Source: an uncultured Chromatiaceae bacterium
GTDB lineage: Bacteria; Pseudomonadota; Gammaproteobacteria; Chromatiales; Chromatiaceae
Assembly: GCA_937923175.1 (NCBI GenBank)
Contig: CALALB010000043.1
Span: forward strand, 1 to 44,126
DNA length: 44,126 bases
Direction of reading: 5' to 3'
Positions 28,776-38,228 of this stretch are shown here, piece after piece. Every line of letters begins with the position of its first letter. The stretch's first letter is position 1. Under the pieces are notes generated by a model that saw only the letters and a list, made by a program, of their open reading frames with translations, was not told the DNA's origin and searched no databases. Made by a program: the position numbers and the translations under genes.

Positions 28776-29923
28776 CGCTTGACCCTGGGGTCCTCGTCCT
28801 GGACCAGGCGTATCCCATTGAGCGACTCATCGAGCTCGGGTGTGGCCTTGCCGCCGACGAGCTTGATCATCAGACGAACCTCATTGGCCGAGTCGGCATA
28901 ACGCAGGGCGTCCTCATAGCTGATCTCGCCCTCCTGATAGAGGTTATAAAGCGCCTGGTCGAAGGTGATCATGCCTTGCTCGCCCGAGCGTTTCATGAGC
29001 TCTTTCAGCTTATGGACCTCGCCGTTGCGGATCAGATCGGCGGCTAAGGGGGTATTGAGCAAGACCTCGACCACAGCGCGTCGCCCTTGGCCGTTTTTGC
29101 GGGGGACAAGCTGCTGGGCGATGATCGCCTTGAGATTGAGCGAGAGGTCCAATAAGACCTGGGCGCGCGCCTCCTCGGGAAAGAAATTGATGATCCGGTC
29201 CATCGCCTGATTGGCATTGTTGGCATGGAGGGTAGCCAAGACCAGATGCCCGGTTTCGGCAAAGGCGATGGCATATTCCATGGTCTGGCGGGTCCGGATC
29301 TCACCGATCAGGATTACATCCGGCGCCTGGCGCAGGGTATTGCGCAGGGCGACCTCAAATGACTCGGTATCCACCCCGACCTCGCGTTGGGTGATGATAC
29401 AGCCATCGTGGTCATGAATGAACTCGATCGGGTCCTCGACGGTGATGATATGACCCGAGCTGTGGTGGTTGCGATAGCCGACCATGGCAGCCAGCGAGGT
29501 CGATTTACCTGTGCCCGTTGCACCAACGAAGATCACCATGCCGCGCTTGGCCATCGCCAAATCCCGCAAGACTGAGGGCAGTTTGAGTTCCTCCAAGGTG
29601 GGGATACGGCTTTCGATCCGGCGCAAGACCATACCGGCCGAATCGCGCTGGACGAAGGCGCTGACCCGAAAGCGCCCCAGCCCTTGCCGACCAATCGCAA
29701 ATTGACATTCCTTGGTATCCTCGAACTCGGCTTGCTGGCGCTCGTTCATGAGTTCATAGACCAGCGCGCGCGTCTGTTCCGCGGTCAGCGGCTGCTTGGT
29801 CACGGGATAGAGCACACCATTGATCTTAAGCGTCGGCGGATAGCCCGCCGTGATGAACAGGTCCGAGCCCTTCTTTTCGACCATCGCCTGGAGCAATTGG
29901 TCCATAACCCGCTTGGTATCCAT
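28772..29923 (-). CDS. pilU: Type IV pilus retraction ATPase PilU
   Basis: A 383-residue hexameric ATPase at the inner-membrane base of the type IV pilus; it assists PilT in pilus retraction. The start at 29923 is chosen because AGAGGA lies 7 bases upstream; an ATG nine codons earlier is possible. Walker A is GATGTGKS, followed by the Asp box VEDPIEFIHDH, Walker B DVILIGEIR and the His box HLVLATLHANNA. The PilT-type AIRNLIR motif is absent (TPLAADLIRNG instead) and the C-terminus is longer, both as expected for PilU. It is 309 bases downstream of pilT, which is wider than usual. Confidence 0.95.
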   Translation of the reverse strand: MDTKRVMDQLLQAMVEKKGSDLFITAGYPPTLKINGVLYPVTKQPLTAEQTRALVYELMNERQQAEFEDTKECQFAIGRQGLGRFRVSAFVQRDSAGMVLRRIESRIPTLEELKLPSVLRDLAMAKRGMVIFVGATGTGKSTSLAAMVGYRNHHSSGHIITVEDPIEFIHDHDGCIITQREVGVDTESFEVALRNTLRQAPDVILIGEIRTRQTMEYAIAFAETGHLVLATLHANNANQAMDRIINFFPEEARAQVLLDLSLNLKAIIAQQLVPRKNGQGRRAVVEVLLNTPLAADLIRNGEVHKLKELMKRSGEQGMITFDQALYNLYQEGEISYEDALRYADSANEVRLMIKLVGGKATPELDESLNGIRLVQDEDPRVKR

Positions 29924-30232
29924 CGCATTATCCTCTGCAATCGTTTTCAAAAGGTCGCTTGAACCAGTCTAGGCGATTTAGAGGGTGAGGGAGTGGATCT
30001 CAGCCGCGCTTGCGCCCTGCGCTGGGTTCCCCAAGGGAATCAGCGAGCGGGCATGGATAGACCCCTGGATGGGCCCTGGGGTCTTCGACTCGGGCTTGCG
30101 CGCATGCCCGCTGCCAGCGCTCTAAGCAGCGGGGGCCCAAACCCACACCTGCTGGATCAGGCCCCGGACGCTGGGTATCTCGCGATCCCTAGGTTACTGG
30201 GGCCGGTTTATGGCCATTTCCCAGCCGCTTGC
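29924..30232. other. pilT-pilU intergenic region, no gene
   Basis: A 309-base gap between co-oriented pilT and pilU. I see no protein-like frame on the minus strand. The plus-strand frame that crosses it continues as a shadow of pilT. A hairpin with an 8-bp stem (CCCGCTGC at 30107-30114 with GCAGCGGG at 30126-30133, 11-base loop) could attenuate or stabilise the message, but it has no T-tract. Confidence 0.4.
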
Positions 30233-31270
30233 TTACATGAAATCCTCCTTGTTTTGTGCCCGCGCCCGCGCATCGCTGCGCGTGACCAGACCCTTCACAA
30301 CCAGATCCTTGAGACACTGGTCGAGGGTCTGCATCCCATACGCCTGACCGGTTTGGATGGCCGAATACATCTGGGCGACCTTGTTTTCACGGATCAGGTT
30401 GCGGATGGCAGGGGTACCGATCATGATCTCATGCGCCGCGATCCGCCCACCGCCGATCCGCTTGAGCAGGGTCTGGGAGATGACCGCGCGCAGCGACTCG
30501 GACAGCATGGCGCGCACCATGTCCTTTTCGGCAGCAGGGAAGACATCGATGATCCGGTCGATGGTCTTGGCCGCCGAGGTGGTATGCAGGGTCCCAAAGA
30601 CCAGGTGGCCGGTCTCGGCGGCGGTGAGCGCTAGCCGGATGGTCTCCAGGTCGCGCATCTCGCCGACCAGGATGATGTCGGGGTCTTCGCGCAGGGCCGA
30701 GCGCAAGGCCTCGTTGAACCCCAGGGTATCCTTATGCACCTCGCGCTGGTTGATCAGACATTTCTTGCTGATATGCACGAACTCGATCGGGTCCTCGATC
30801 GTCAGGATGTGCGAATAATGGGTTTCATTGATATGGTCGATCATCGCCGCCAGCGTGGTCGATTTGCCTGAACCCGTGGGACCCGTAACCAAAATCAGAC
30901 CGCGCGGGACCTCGATAATCTCCTTGAAGATCTTGGGCGCCTTGAGTTCCTCGAGGGTTAACACCTTGGAGGGAATGGGGCGAAAGACCGCCGCCGCCCC
31001 CCGTTTTTGGTTGAAGGCATTGACGCGAAAGCGTGCAACCCCAGGAATCTCGAACGAAAAGTCGGTCTCGAGGAACTCTTCGTAGTCCTTGCGCTGCTTG
31101 TCGTTCATGATGTCATAGACCAGCGCATGGACAGTGCGATGATCGAGCGGCGGGACATTGATCCGACGCATGTCGCCGTCGACACGGATCATGGGCGGCA
31201 ACCCAGCTGAGAGATGGAGGTCCGAGGCATTGTTCTTGACGCTGAAGGCCAAGAGTTCGGCGATATCCAT
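30233..31270 (-). CDS. pilT: Type IV pilus retraction ATPase PilT
   Basis: A 345-residue retraction motor, the usual PilT length. It starts MDIAELLAFSVKNNASDLHL at 31270; a longer frame to 31378 overlaps purE and is not protein-like. Motifs: Walker A GPTGSGKS, Asp box IEDPIEFVH, Walker B DIILVGEMRD, His box HLVFGTLHTTSA, and the retraction-specific AIRNLIRENK near residue 290. It lies 34 bases downstream of purE in the same direction, so it is probably expressed from the purKE promoter, from one inside purE, or from both. Confidence 0.97.
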   Translation of the reverse strand: MDIAELLAFSVKNNASDLHLSAGLPPMIRVDGDMRRINVPPLDHRTVHALVYDIMNDKQRKDYEEFLETDFSFEIPGVARFRVNAFNQKRGAAAVFRPIPSKVLTLEELKAPKIFKEIIEVPRGLILVTGPTGSGKSTTLAAMIDHINETHYSHILTIEDPIEFVHISKKCLINQREVHKDTLGFNEALRSALREDPDIILVGEMRDLETIRLALTAAETGHLVFGTLHTTSAAKTIDRIIDVFPAAEKDMVRAMLSESLRAVISQTLLKRIGGGRIAAHEIMIGTPAIRNLIRENKVAQMYSAIQTGQAYGMQTLDQCLKDLVVKGLVTRSDARARAQNKEDFM

Positions 31271-31304
31271 GGGATCGACCTCTAGGGTTAAAGGATCATG
31301 GGAT

Positions 31305-31811
31305 TCAGGGGTCCTGTTGTTCGAGACGAGCGGCCTTATCGAGGACCATTGTTTCCAGGTCGCACTTATAACGGGCAATCCGTTCGCGAATCTGGGGATC
31401 GGTGCTGCCTAGGATCTGGGCGGCCAGGAGACCTGCATTTTTGGCGCCGTCGATCGCGACCGTCGCCACCGGCACCCCCGCCGGCATCTGCACGATCGAT
31501 AGCAATGCATCCAATCCTGAAAGGCTGGTGGTCTTGATCGGCACCCCGATCACCGGCAAAGGGGTCAGGGCAGCGACCATCCCCGGCAGATGGGCGGCAC
31601 CGCCTGCCCCGGCGACTATGACCTTAAGGCCCCGGGCAACTGCACCCTCGGCATAGTCATAGAGCCTTTTGGGGGTGCGATGCGCCGAGACGATAGTCAA
31701 TTCATAAGGGATCGCGAGTTCTGCCAGGATCTGGGCAGCCTGCTGCATCACCGGCAGGTCCGAGTCGCTACCCATGATGATCCCAACGAGCGGAGGGGGA
31801 GGTTGGCTCAT
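31305..31811 (-). CDS. purE: N5-carboxyaminoimidazole ribonucleotide mutase
   Basis: A 168-residue class I PurE, which converts N5-CAIR to CAIR in de novo purine synthesis. Signatures: [11 protein letters not shown] near the N-terminus, SAHRTP with the catalytic histidine, and [12 protein letters not shown]. The ATG overlaps the stop of purK (ATGA), giving the standard purK-purE pair. Length and motifs are normal. Confidence 0.97.
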   Translation of the reverse strand: MSQPPPPLVGIIMGSDSDLPVMQQAAQILAELAIPYELTIVSAHRTPKRLYDYAEGAVARGLKVIVAGAGGAAHLPGMVAALTPLPVIGVPIKTTSLSGLDALLSIVQMPAGVPVATVAIDGAKNAGLLAAQILGSTDPQIRERIARYKCDLETMVLDKAARLEQQDP

Positions 31812-32962
31812 GGATGATCCTCACCTGAGATCTCGATCAGCTCTCTCACCAATAGGGCCTTGGATTCGGCAGCGGCGATGTCCGGATCGATGACCGTAAC
31901 ATGGCCCATCTTGCGATAGGGGGCAGTGGCCGCCTTGCCATAGAGATGAAGGCAGACCCCAGGGATCGCCAATGCCTCTTTGAGCCCGCGAATGAGCGGC
32001 CGCCCGCGATGGCCAGGGGCGCCGAGCAGATTGATCATGGCTGCCGGCGAGAGTTGCTCGGTCGAACCCAGCGGTAGCCCGAGGATGGCGCGTAGATGTT
32101 GTTCGAACTGGTCGGTGACATTGGCCTCGATGGTATGGTGACCGGAGTTATGGGTGCGCGGTGCGATCTCATTGACCAATAGCTCTCCGGTCTCAGTCAG
32201 AAATAGCTCGATACCGAAGATCCCGACACCGCCAAGCATCTCGACCGTGCGCACCGCCAGATCCATGGCCGTCTGGGCGGTAGCCGGAGGGATGCGCGCC
32301 GGCGCCAGCAGATAGTCGAGTACGTTCTCAGCCGGACGAAAGACCATCTCGACCACTGGATAGCAGCGGCACTCGCCGTTTTGCCCGCGCGCCACCACCA
32401 CCGCCAACTCCTTGACCGCCGGGATCAGGCGCTCAAGCAATGAGGGTACCGGCAGATGGCCCGGATAGTCCGCGGCTGTCTGGAGGATAGCAACCCCCCG
32501 GCCATCATAACCCCCGCGTCTGGCCTTCTGGACCAATGGATAGCCGAAGGCGGCGAATGATTCTGGGCTCGGTTTGGGCATGGGGATAAATGGCGCAGTC
32601 GGGATGCCGGCGGCCGCAAGCGTCTCCTTTTGGGTGAGCTTATCCTGGATCATGGCCAGGATCCGCGGCGCAGGATGGATCCGATAGCCCTCGCGTTCGA
32701 GCTGGATCAGGGTCTCGGTGTCGATATCCTCGATGTCAAAGGTGACCAGGTCGCAGGCGCAGGCAAGCTCGCGCAATTTTGCCGGATCATGATAATGCCC
32801 GACGATCTGATGACCGGCGACCTGGCCGGCGGGTGAACTCGGGGTCGGATCGAGTACCACACAGGTGCAGCCCAGCCGTTGCGCGGCCTTGGCCAACATG
32901 CGTCCGAGCTGACCGCCGCCAATGATACCGATCCGCGCGATCGGGAAGGGAAAGACATCCAT
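31808..32962 (-). CDS. purK: N5-carboxyaminoimidazole ribonucleotide synthase
   Basis: A 384-residue ATP-grasp enzyme that makes N5-CAIR from AIR, bicarbonate and ATP. The N-terminus has [13 protein letters not shown]; the ATP-grasp core contains [32 protein letters not shown] and [15 protein letters not shown]. It is the first gene of the purK-purE-pilT-pilU run and is divergent from hemF across 195 bases that must carry both promoters. Confidence 0.97.
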   Translation of the reverse strand: MDVFPFPIARIGIIGGGQLGRMLAKAAQRLGCTCVVLDPTPSSPAGQVAGHQIVGHYHDPAKLRELACACDLVTFDIEDIDTETLIQLEREGYRIHPAPRILAMIQDKLTQKETLAAAGIPTAPFIPMPKPSPESFAAFGYPLVQKARRGGYDGRGVAILQTAADYPGHLPVPSLLERLIPAVKELAVVVARGQNGECRCYPVVEMVFRPAENVLDYLLAPARIPPATAQTAMDLAVRTVEMLGGVGIFGIELFLTETGELLVNEIAPRTHNSGHHTIEANVTDQFEQHLRAILGLPLGSTEQLSPAAMINLLGAPGHRGRPLIRGLKEALAIPGVCLHLYGKAATAPYRKMGHVTVIDPDIAAAESKALLVRELIEISGEDHP

Positions 32963-33157
32963 GGATCTAAGCGAGGTCTCTAGGTTTGCCCCTGATGCCT
33001 TGGCAGTGGGAAACGGATCATGCAGGATTTGCCTATTCTGGACCCTGATTCTAGCCTCGACTAGACCCTCGGTGGATATTCAGCCAACGAGGGCAGGCAA
33101 TGCGTACCCAATCGCTCGGCAATTCACCCCTGTCTTTGATCATTCCGGAAAACCCCT

Positions 33158-34075
33158 ATGTCCGAACACCCAGATCCAGCTGTGGTCAGGTCCTATCTGC
33201 TCGATCTCCAGGAATGGCTGATCCAGTCATTTCTAGCCCTAGATCCCAGAGCCCAGGTCATTGCCGATGACTGGACCCGACCCCAGGGCGGGGGAGGGCG
33301 CACCCGGGTCATCCGCGGCCAGGTCTTCGAGCAATGCGGGATCAATTTCTCCCAGGTCCAGGGCGAACACCTGCCGCCCACCGCCAGCGCCCAGCGTCCT
33401 GAGCTTGCTGGCAGACGGTTTGAGGCCCTGGGGGTATCCTTGGTCGCGCATCCCTTAAACCCCTATGTTCCCTCATCGCATCTCAATGTCCGTTTCTTCC
33501 TGGCTGAAGGGGGAGAGTGTGAGCCGGTCTGGTGGTTTGGTGGCGGATTCGATCTGACCCCCTATTATGGCTTCATGGAAGACGTTATCCATTGGCATCG
33601 CAGCGCGCGCGCTTTGTGCGAACCCTTTGGCGAGTGGCTTTATCCGCGCTTGAAGTCCTGGTGCGATGAATACTTTTTTATCCGCCACCGCAATGAACCG
33701 CGCGGGGTGGGGGGGATCTTTTTCGATGACTTTGCCGAGGGCGGATTCGATCGGTCCTTTGCCTTCGCGCGTGCAGTCGGCCAGGGGTATCTCGCTGCCT
33801 ATCTCCCAATCGTCGAACGCCGTCAAAAGATCCCTTATGGTGAGCGCGAGCGGGCCTTCCAGAAACTCAGACGCGGACGCTATGTCGAGTTTAATCTGCT
33901 CCAGGACCGTGGCACCCTTTTTGGGTTGCAATCGGACGGCCGGACCAAGTCGATCCTGGTCTCATTACCCCCTGAGGTCAGTTGGCGTTATGACGACCGG
34001 CCTGATCCAGGGACGCCTGAGGCCGAGCTTTATGAGCGTTTCCTGGTCATCCGCGATTGGTTGGCAGAGGTCTAG
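33158..34075 (+). CDS. hemF: Oxygen-dependent coproporphyrinogen III oxidase
   Basis: A 305-residue HemF, the usual length. It oxidatively decarboxylates coproporphyrinogen III to protoporphyrinogen IX using O2, in haem and bacteriochlorophyll synthesis. Family motifs include [31 protein letters not shown] and [14 protein letters not shown]. Its presence shows that the organism meets oxygen; an anaerobic enzyme (HemN) would also be expected elsewhere in a phototroph. It is separated from gatB by 95 bases. Confidence 0.97.
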   Translation: MSEHPDPAVVRSYLLDLQEWLIQSFLALDPRAQVIADDWTRPQGGGGRTRVIRGQVFEQCGINFSQVQGEHLPPTASAQRPELAGRRFEALGVSLVAHPLNPYVPSSHLNVRFFLAEGGECEPVWWFGGGFDLTPYYGFMEDVIHWHRSARALCEPFGEWLYPRLKSWCDEYFFIRHRNEPRGVGGIFFDDFAEGGFDRSFAFARAVGQGYLAAYLPIVERRQKIPYGERERAFQKLRRGRYVEFNLLQDRGTLFGLQSDGRTKSILVSLPPEVSWRYDDRPDPGTPEAELYERFLVIRDWLAEV

Positions 34076-34170
34076 GCTGGCTCAACCTGGCTGCCCTGGG
34101 TTTACCCCTAGTCCCTTAGCCTGTCTCGGCGTAATATGACCCTTTGCCTTGTTCAGCCAGACAGCGAGCC

Positions 34171-35604
34171 ATGCAGTGGGAAGCCGTCATCGGTCTTGAG
34201 ATCCATACCCAGCTTTTGACCCGCTCCAAGATCTTTTCGGGGGCGCCGACCGCATTCGGCGCCGAACCCAACACCCAAGCCTGTGCCATCGATCTCGGGT
34301 TGCCCGGGGTCTTGCCGGTGCTCAATGCCGAGGCGGTACGGCTGGCGGTGCGCTTCGGGCGAGCCATCGATGCCGAGATCAGCCGTCGTTCAGTCTTTGC
34401 CCGCAAGAACTATTTCTATCCAGATCTCCCCAAGGGCTATCAGATCAGCCAATACGAGCACCCGATCATCGGGCGCGGTCAGGTCGAGATCCTGCTGCCC
34501 GATGGAACCACCAAGATCATCGGGGTTACCCGCGCCCATCTCGAGGAGGATGCCGGTAAGTCCTTGCATGAGGATTTTCACGGCTTAACTGGCATCGATC
34601 TCAACCGCGCCGGTGTCCCTTTGCTTGAGATTGTCTCTGAACCAGATATGCGTTCGCCGGCTGAGGCGGTTGCCTATGCCAAAAAGATCCATCAGATCGT
34701 GCGCTATATCGGGGTCAGCGATGGCAATATGCAAGAGGGCTCATTTCGCATCGATGCCAATGTCTCGGTGCGCCCCGGGGGTCAGCAGGCATTCGGCACC
34801 CGGACTGAGTTAAAAAATATCAATTCATTTCGCTTTCTGGAGCGCGCGCTTGCCTATGAGATCGAGCGCCAGATCGAGACCCTCGAGTCCGGGGGAACGG
34901 TTATCCAGGAGACGCGGCTCTATGACCCGGATAGGGATGAGACCCGCTCGCTGCGGACCAAGGAGGAGGCCCATGACTATCGCTATTTCCCCGATCCAGA
35001 CCTTTTGCCCTTGGTCTTGGATGATGAATTGATCGCTGCGGCGGTTGCCGATCTGCCCGAGCTTCCCGATGCACGGCGCGCGCGTTTCCAAGCCGACTAT
35101 GGACTGTCGACCTATGATGCAGCCCTACTGACCGCCAGCCGCGAGCTGGCCGATTATTTCGAGACCCTGGCTTGCGCTTGCGCTGATCCAAAACTCGCCG
35201 CCAACTGGATCAATGGCGAGCTTGCCTCTGCGCTCAATCGCGATGAGCTCGAGATCACCCAAAGCCCGGTGACTGCCGAGCAGCTGGCAGGGCTGTTGAA
35301 ACGCATCCAGGACGGCACGGTCTCGGGGACACTGGCCAAACAGGTGTTCGAAGGCATGTGGGAGACTGGCGAGCCGGCAGATTCGCTGATCGAGGCGCGC
35401 GGCCTCAAACAGATCACCGATACTGCGGCGATCGAGTCCATCGTCGATGCGGTGCTGGCCGCCAACCCTGCCCAGGTGGCGCAATATCGCGCCGGCAAGG
35501 AGAAGGTCTTTGGCTTTTTGGTCGGCCAGGTGATGAAACAGACCGGCGGGCGCGCCAATCCAACCCAGGTCAATGAGATACTCAAACGCAAACTGTTCGG
35601 TTAA
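34171..35604 (+). CDS. gatB: Asp-tRNA(Asn)/Glu-tRNA(Gln) amidotransferase subunit B
   Basis: A 477-residue GatB, exactly the usual length with the start at ATG 34171 ([15 protein letters not shown]); the frame is open 27 bases further to a TTG that I consider spurious. It recognises misacylated tRNA and transfers the amido group with GatC and GatA. Signatures: [44 protein letters not shown], and the C-terminal YqeY-like tail with [13 protein letters not shown]. GatC and GatA are not next to it. Confidence 0.97.
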   Translation: MQWEAVIGLEIHTQLLTRSKIFSGAPTAFGAEPNTQACAIDLGLPGVLPVLNAEAVRLAVRFGRAIDAEISRRSVFARKNYFYPDLPKGYQISQYEHPIIGRGQVEILLPDGTTKIIGVTRAHLEEDAGKSLHEDFHGLTGIDLNRAGVPLLEIVSEPDMRSPAEAVAYAKKIHQIVRYIGVSDGNMQEGSFRIDANVSVRPGGQQAFGTRTELKNINSFRFLERALAYEIERQIETLESGGTVIQETRLYDPDRDETRSLRTKEEAHDYRYFPDPDLLPLVLDDELIAAAVADLPELPDARRARFQADYGLSTYDAALLTASRELADYFETLACACADPKLAANWINGELASALNRDELEITQSPVTAEQLAGLLKRIQDGTVSGTLAKQVFEGMWETGEPADSLIEARGLKQITDTAAIESIVDAVLAANPAQVAQYRAGKEKVFGFLVGQVMKQTGGRANPTQVNEILKRKLFG

Positions 35605-35922
35605 GACAGGGGGGTTAAGACATGACCGCTTCGTTGCTCCGCGGCCAAGCCAAACCCGCCTCCTCATGCTGGCACCAGTCGGAATCTAGCGCCATCGCTT
35701 GCGGGGGTGCTCGGCGCTTGGCTGGTCCTCGGCCAGTGCGGTATCAGCCGGAAGATCCATCGCCCTCTGGAACCCCTCCCTATCCGGCTGGGCAGCCGGG
35801 CAGGCCACGAGGGTAGGGGTCTTGGCTCCCGCCGGCCCTGAAGACCTTCACTGCGAGCGCACCTATATCGCCTAGTCAGATGAGCTAAAGGCCCAGCCAG
35901 TCAAGCCAAGTCGAATAACACC
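35605..35922 (+). other. Intergenic stretch with a possible decayed small gene
   Basis: An ATG at 35622 sits 7 bases after a run of six G (AGGGGGGTTAAGACATG), a plausible ribosome binding site just after gatB. The 64-codon frame that follows is low in protein character. Neighbouring frames carry more protein-like bits, for example APSLAGVLGAWLVLGQCG near 35691-35744, which looks like a lipoprotein-type hydrophobic segment. A frameshifted small exported protein is possible, but I cannot name it. The last ~40 bases precede hisB. Confidence 0.2.
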
Positions 35923-36540
35923 ATGTCCAGATCCGCACCCTTGCCCCGCCGCGCCCATATCGAGCGCAAGACGCTCGAGACCCAGATCAGGGTCGCCTTA
36001 AACCTGGATGGCGGCGGGTGTTCTCGGTTTCAGACTGGGGTGCCCTTTTTGGAACACATGCTGGATCAGGTGGCGCGCCATGGCCTGATCGATCTCGAGA
36101 TCGAGGCCCAAGGGGATCTGGCTATCGATGCCCATCATACGGTCGAGGATATCGGCATCAGCCTGGGTCAGGCACTCGCCCAGGCGCTCGGCGACAAACG
36201 GGGGATTGCGCGCTATGGTCATGCCTATGTCCCGCTCGATGAGGCGCTCTCTCGGGTGGTGATCGATCTCTCGGGTCGGCCGGGCCTGATTTATAATGTA
36301 AATTTTGTGCGAGCCCAGATCGGCACCTTTGAGGTCGATCTGTTCCGGGAGTTTTTCCAGGGATTGGTCAATCATGCCGGCATGACCCTGCATATCGATA
36401 ATCTACGCGGTTGCAACGCCCATCATCAGGCCGAGACGGTCTTCAAGGCATTCGGGCGGGCCTTGCGGGCGGCGGTTGACCTCGATCCCCGGCTTGCCGA
36501 TCAGGTGCCATCGACCAAGGGGACCCTGCTGGGTGGTTGA
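35923..36540 (+). CDS. hisB: Imidazoleglycerol-phosphate dehydratase
   Basis: A 205-residue monofunctional HisB that dehydrates imidazole-glycerol phosphate to imidazole-acetol phosphate. Mn-binding motifs are present: [19 protein letters not shown] and CNAHHQAE. The C-terminus [15 protein letters not shown] is intact. In related genomes hisH follows immediately; here a hairpin and then hisA follow, 107 bases later. Confidence 0.97.
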   Translation: MSRSAPLPRRAHIERKTLETQIRVALNLDGGGCSRFQTGVPFLEHMLDQVARHGLIDLEIEAQGDLAIDAHHTVEDIGISLGQALAQALGDKRGIARYGHAYVPLDEALSRVVIDLSGRPGLIYNVNFVRAQIGTFEVDLFREFFQGLVNHAGMTLHIDNLRGCNAHHQAETVFKAFGRALRAAVDLDPRLADQVPSTKGTLLGG

Positions 36541-36551
36541 TCTAGACCTGG

Positions 36552-36573
36552 GGATGCGCCCTCTGGCGCATCC
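36552..36573. repeat. Perfect 9-bp hairpin in the hisB-hisA gap
   Basis: GGATGCGCC, loop CTCT, GGCGCATCC. It starts 12 bases after the hisB stop. Only TGATAAAAC follows, so it lacks the U-tract of an intrinsic terminator. It could be an RNA processing or stability element, or a scar left by loss of hisH. Confidence 0.55.
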
Positions 36574-36647
36574 TGATAAAACCGAGGCAGTCGAGTAGGG
36601 CTTGCCTTTCCGATACCTTAAGAAGATCCCAACCCGCGAGAGCTCAA

Positions 36648-37385
36648 GTGCTTTTAATCCCTGCAATCGATCTCAAGGATGGCCGCTGTGTGCGGCTACG
36701 CCAAGGGCGCATGGAGGACGTGACCGTCTTTTCCGATGACCCGGTGGCCACCGCAGGGCGCTGGGTTCAGGCCGGCGCGCGCAGGTTACATCTGGTCGAT
36801 CTCAATGGCGCATTTGCCGGCACCCCGGTCAATGGTTCGGCGATTCGGGCGATCGCTGCGGCCTTTCCTGAGCTCCAGATCCAGGTCGGCGGCGGGATCC
36901 GCGATGAGGTAACGATCGAACAGTATCTTGAGATGGGCGTGCGTTATTGCATCATCGGCACCCAGGCGGTCAGGGACCCTCGATTCGTCGAGCGCGCCTG
37001 TCGCGCCTTCCCCGATCGCATCCTGGTTGGTTTGGACGCCAAAGATGGCTGGGTGGCGATCCAAGGCTGGGCTGAGGTCACGGATCAGCGGGCAGAGGAG
37101 CTTGCAGGCCGTTTTGCCACCCTGGGGATTGCAGGGATCATTTATACCGATATCGGGCGCGATGGGATGCTGACAGGACCCAATATCGCTGCAACCCAAG
37201 CCCTAGCCTCCAGCCTGTCCATCCCGGTCATCGCCTCGGGTGGGATCGGTACCCTCGAGGATATCCGCGCCCTGGTCACCGCTGGAGGGATCGCTGGCGC
37301 CATCATCGGGCGCGCTCTGTATGAAGGGACCTTGGATCTTGCCGAGGCCCAGCGTCTGGTCGATCAGCTGAGTGAAACCCAATGA
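36648..37385 (+). CDS. hisA: ProFAR isomerase (phosphoribosylformimino-AICAR-P isomerase)
   Basis: A 245-residue (beta/alpha)8 enzyme starting at GTG ([17 protein letters not shown]), with GAGAG just upstream. Catalytic and phosphate-binding regions are intact: D8 in [35 protein letters not shown] and [11 protein letters not shown]. The product of this step, PRFAR, is the substrate of HisF-HisH, whose genes are not adjacent. The stop overlaps hisI by 4 bases; hisF would usually sit here. Confidence 0.97.
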   Translation: MLLIPAIDLKDGRCVRLRQGRMEDVTVFSDDPVATAGRWVQAGARRLHLVDLNGAFAGTPVNGSAIRAIAAAFPELQIQVGGGIRDEVTIEQYLEMGVRYCIIGTQAVRDPRFVERACRAFPDRILVGLDAKDGWVAIQGWAEVTDQRAEELAGRFATLGIAGIIYTDIGRDGMLTGPNIAATQALASSLSIPVIASGGIGTLEDIRALVTAGGIAGAIIGRALYEGTLDLAEAQRLVDQLSETQ

Positions 37386-37786
37386 GTACAGACGCAAGCT
37401 GGTTGGATACCATCGCCTGGGGGCCGGATGGTTTGGTGCCGGCCATCGCCCAGGATGCCCGAAGCGGGCGGATCCTGATGGTCGCCTGGATGAACCGCGA
37501 AGCACTGCGCCTGACCCGCGAGCTAGGGCAGGCGGTCTATTGGTCGCGCTCAAGACAACGCCTCTGGCACAAGGGTGAAGAGTCCGGGCATTGGCAGCAT
37601 GTCCGGGCCATCCGGCTCGATTGCGATGGCGATGTGATCCTGCTCGAGGTTGACCAGGAAGGCGGCATCGCCTGTCACACCGGGCGGGTCAGCTGTTTTT
37701 ATCGCCGACTGGATGAAACAGGGCGTTGGATCGAGACCGATCCAGTGATGAAGGATCCAGAGGCGATCTATGGGGGCGGGCAATGA
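37382..37786 (+). CDS. hisI: Phosphoribosyl-AMP cyclohydrolase
   Basis: A 134-residue monofunctional cyclohydrolase that opens the adenine ring of PR-AMP. Metal-binding motifs are visible: [20 protein letters not shown] and GRVSCFYRR, together with [10 protein letters not shown] and [14 protein letters not shown]. It overlaps hisA upstream and hisE downstream (both ATGA), so translation is coupled. Confidence 0.97.
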   Translation: MSTDASWLDTIAWGPDGLVPAIAQDARSGRILMVAWMNREALRLTRELGQAVYWSRSRQRLWHKGEESGHWQHVRAIRLDCDGDVILLEVDQEGGIACHTGRVSCFYRRLDETGRWIETDPVMKDPEAIYGGGQ

Positions 37787-38103
37787 GCAAGGTCCTGGAA
37801 CGGCTTGCGGAGGTACTCGAGTCGCGCAAGACCGCCGACCCAGGTTCGTCCTATGTCGCTGGGCTTTATGCCAAGGGGCTGGATGCCATCCTCAAGAAGA
37901 TCGGCGAGGAGGCAACCGAGACAGTGATGGCCGCTAAGGATGGGGTGCCTGAACGGATCGTCTCTGAGATCGCCGACCTGTGGTTTCATACCCTGGTGCT
38001 TCTGGCTCAGCAGGGTCTGGGTCCGGAGCAGGTGCTTGCTGAGCTCGAACGGCGTTTTGGTCTCTCTGGACTAGAGGAGAAGGCAAGCCGCCCGGGCGGC
38101 TAG
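37783..38103 (+). CDS. hisE: Phosphoribosyl-ATP pyrophosphatase
   Basis: A 106-residue MazG-like pyrophosphatase. The ATG at 37783 overlaps the hisI stop, which sets the start. Conserved features: [35 protein letters not shown] and [13 protein letters not shown], which supply the metal-binding acidic residues. In many gammaproteobacteria tatA and tatB follow; here a 125-base gap leads directly to tatC. Confidence 0.96.
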   Translation: MSKVLERLAEVLESRKTADPGSSYVAGLYAKGLDAILKKIGEEATETVMAAKDGVPERIVSEIADLWFHTLVLLAQQGLGPEQVLAELERRFGLSGLEEKASRPGG

Positions 38104-38228
38104 GGTGATGGCGGTCAGCCGTGACCAAGATGCCGCCTACCGCGGCCCGTAAGCGGATGACACTATCCGCCGGGCCGCCGGTTCCCCGGGTCCGGCCCAG
38201 ATCAATATCCATTGGTTGTTAAAGATCC

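Noticed and set aside
29993..30634. Plus-strand frame across the pilT-pilU gap
   Set aside because: More than half is antisense to pilT and the rest shows no protein character.
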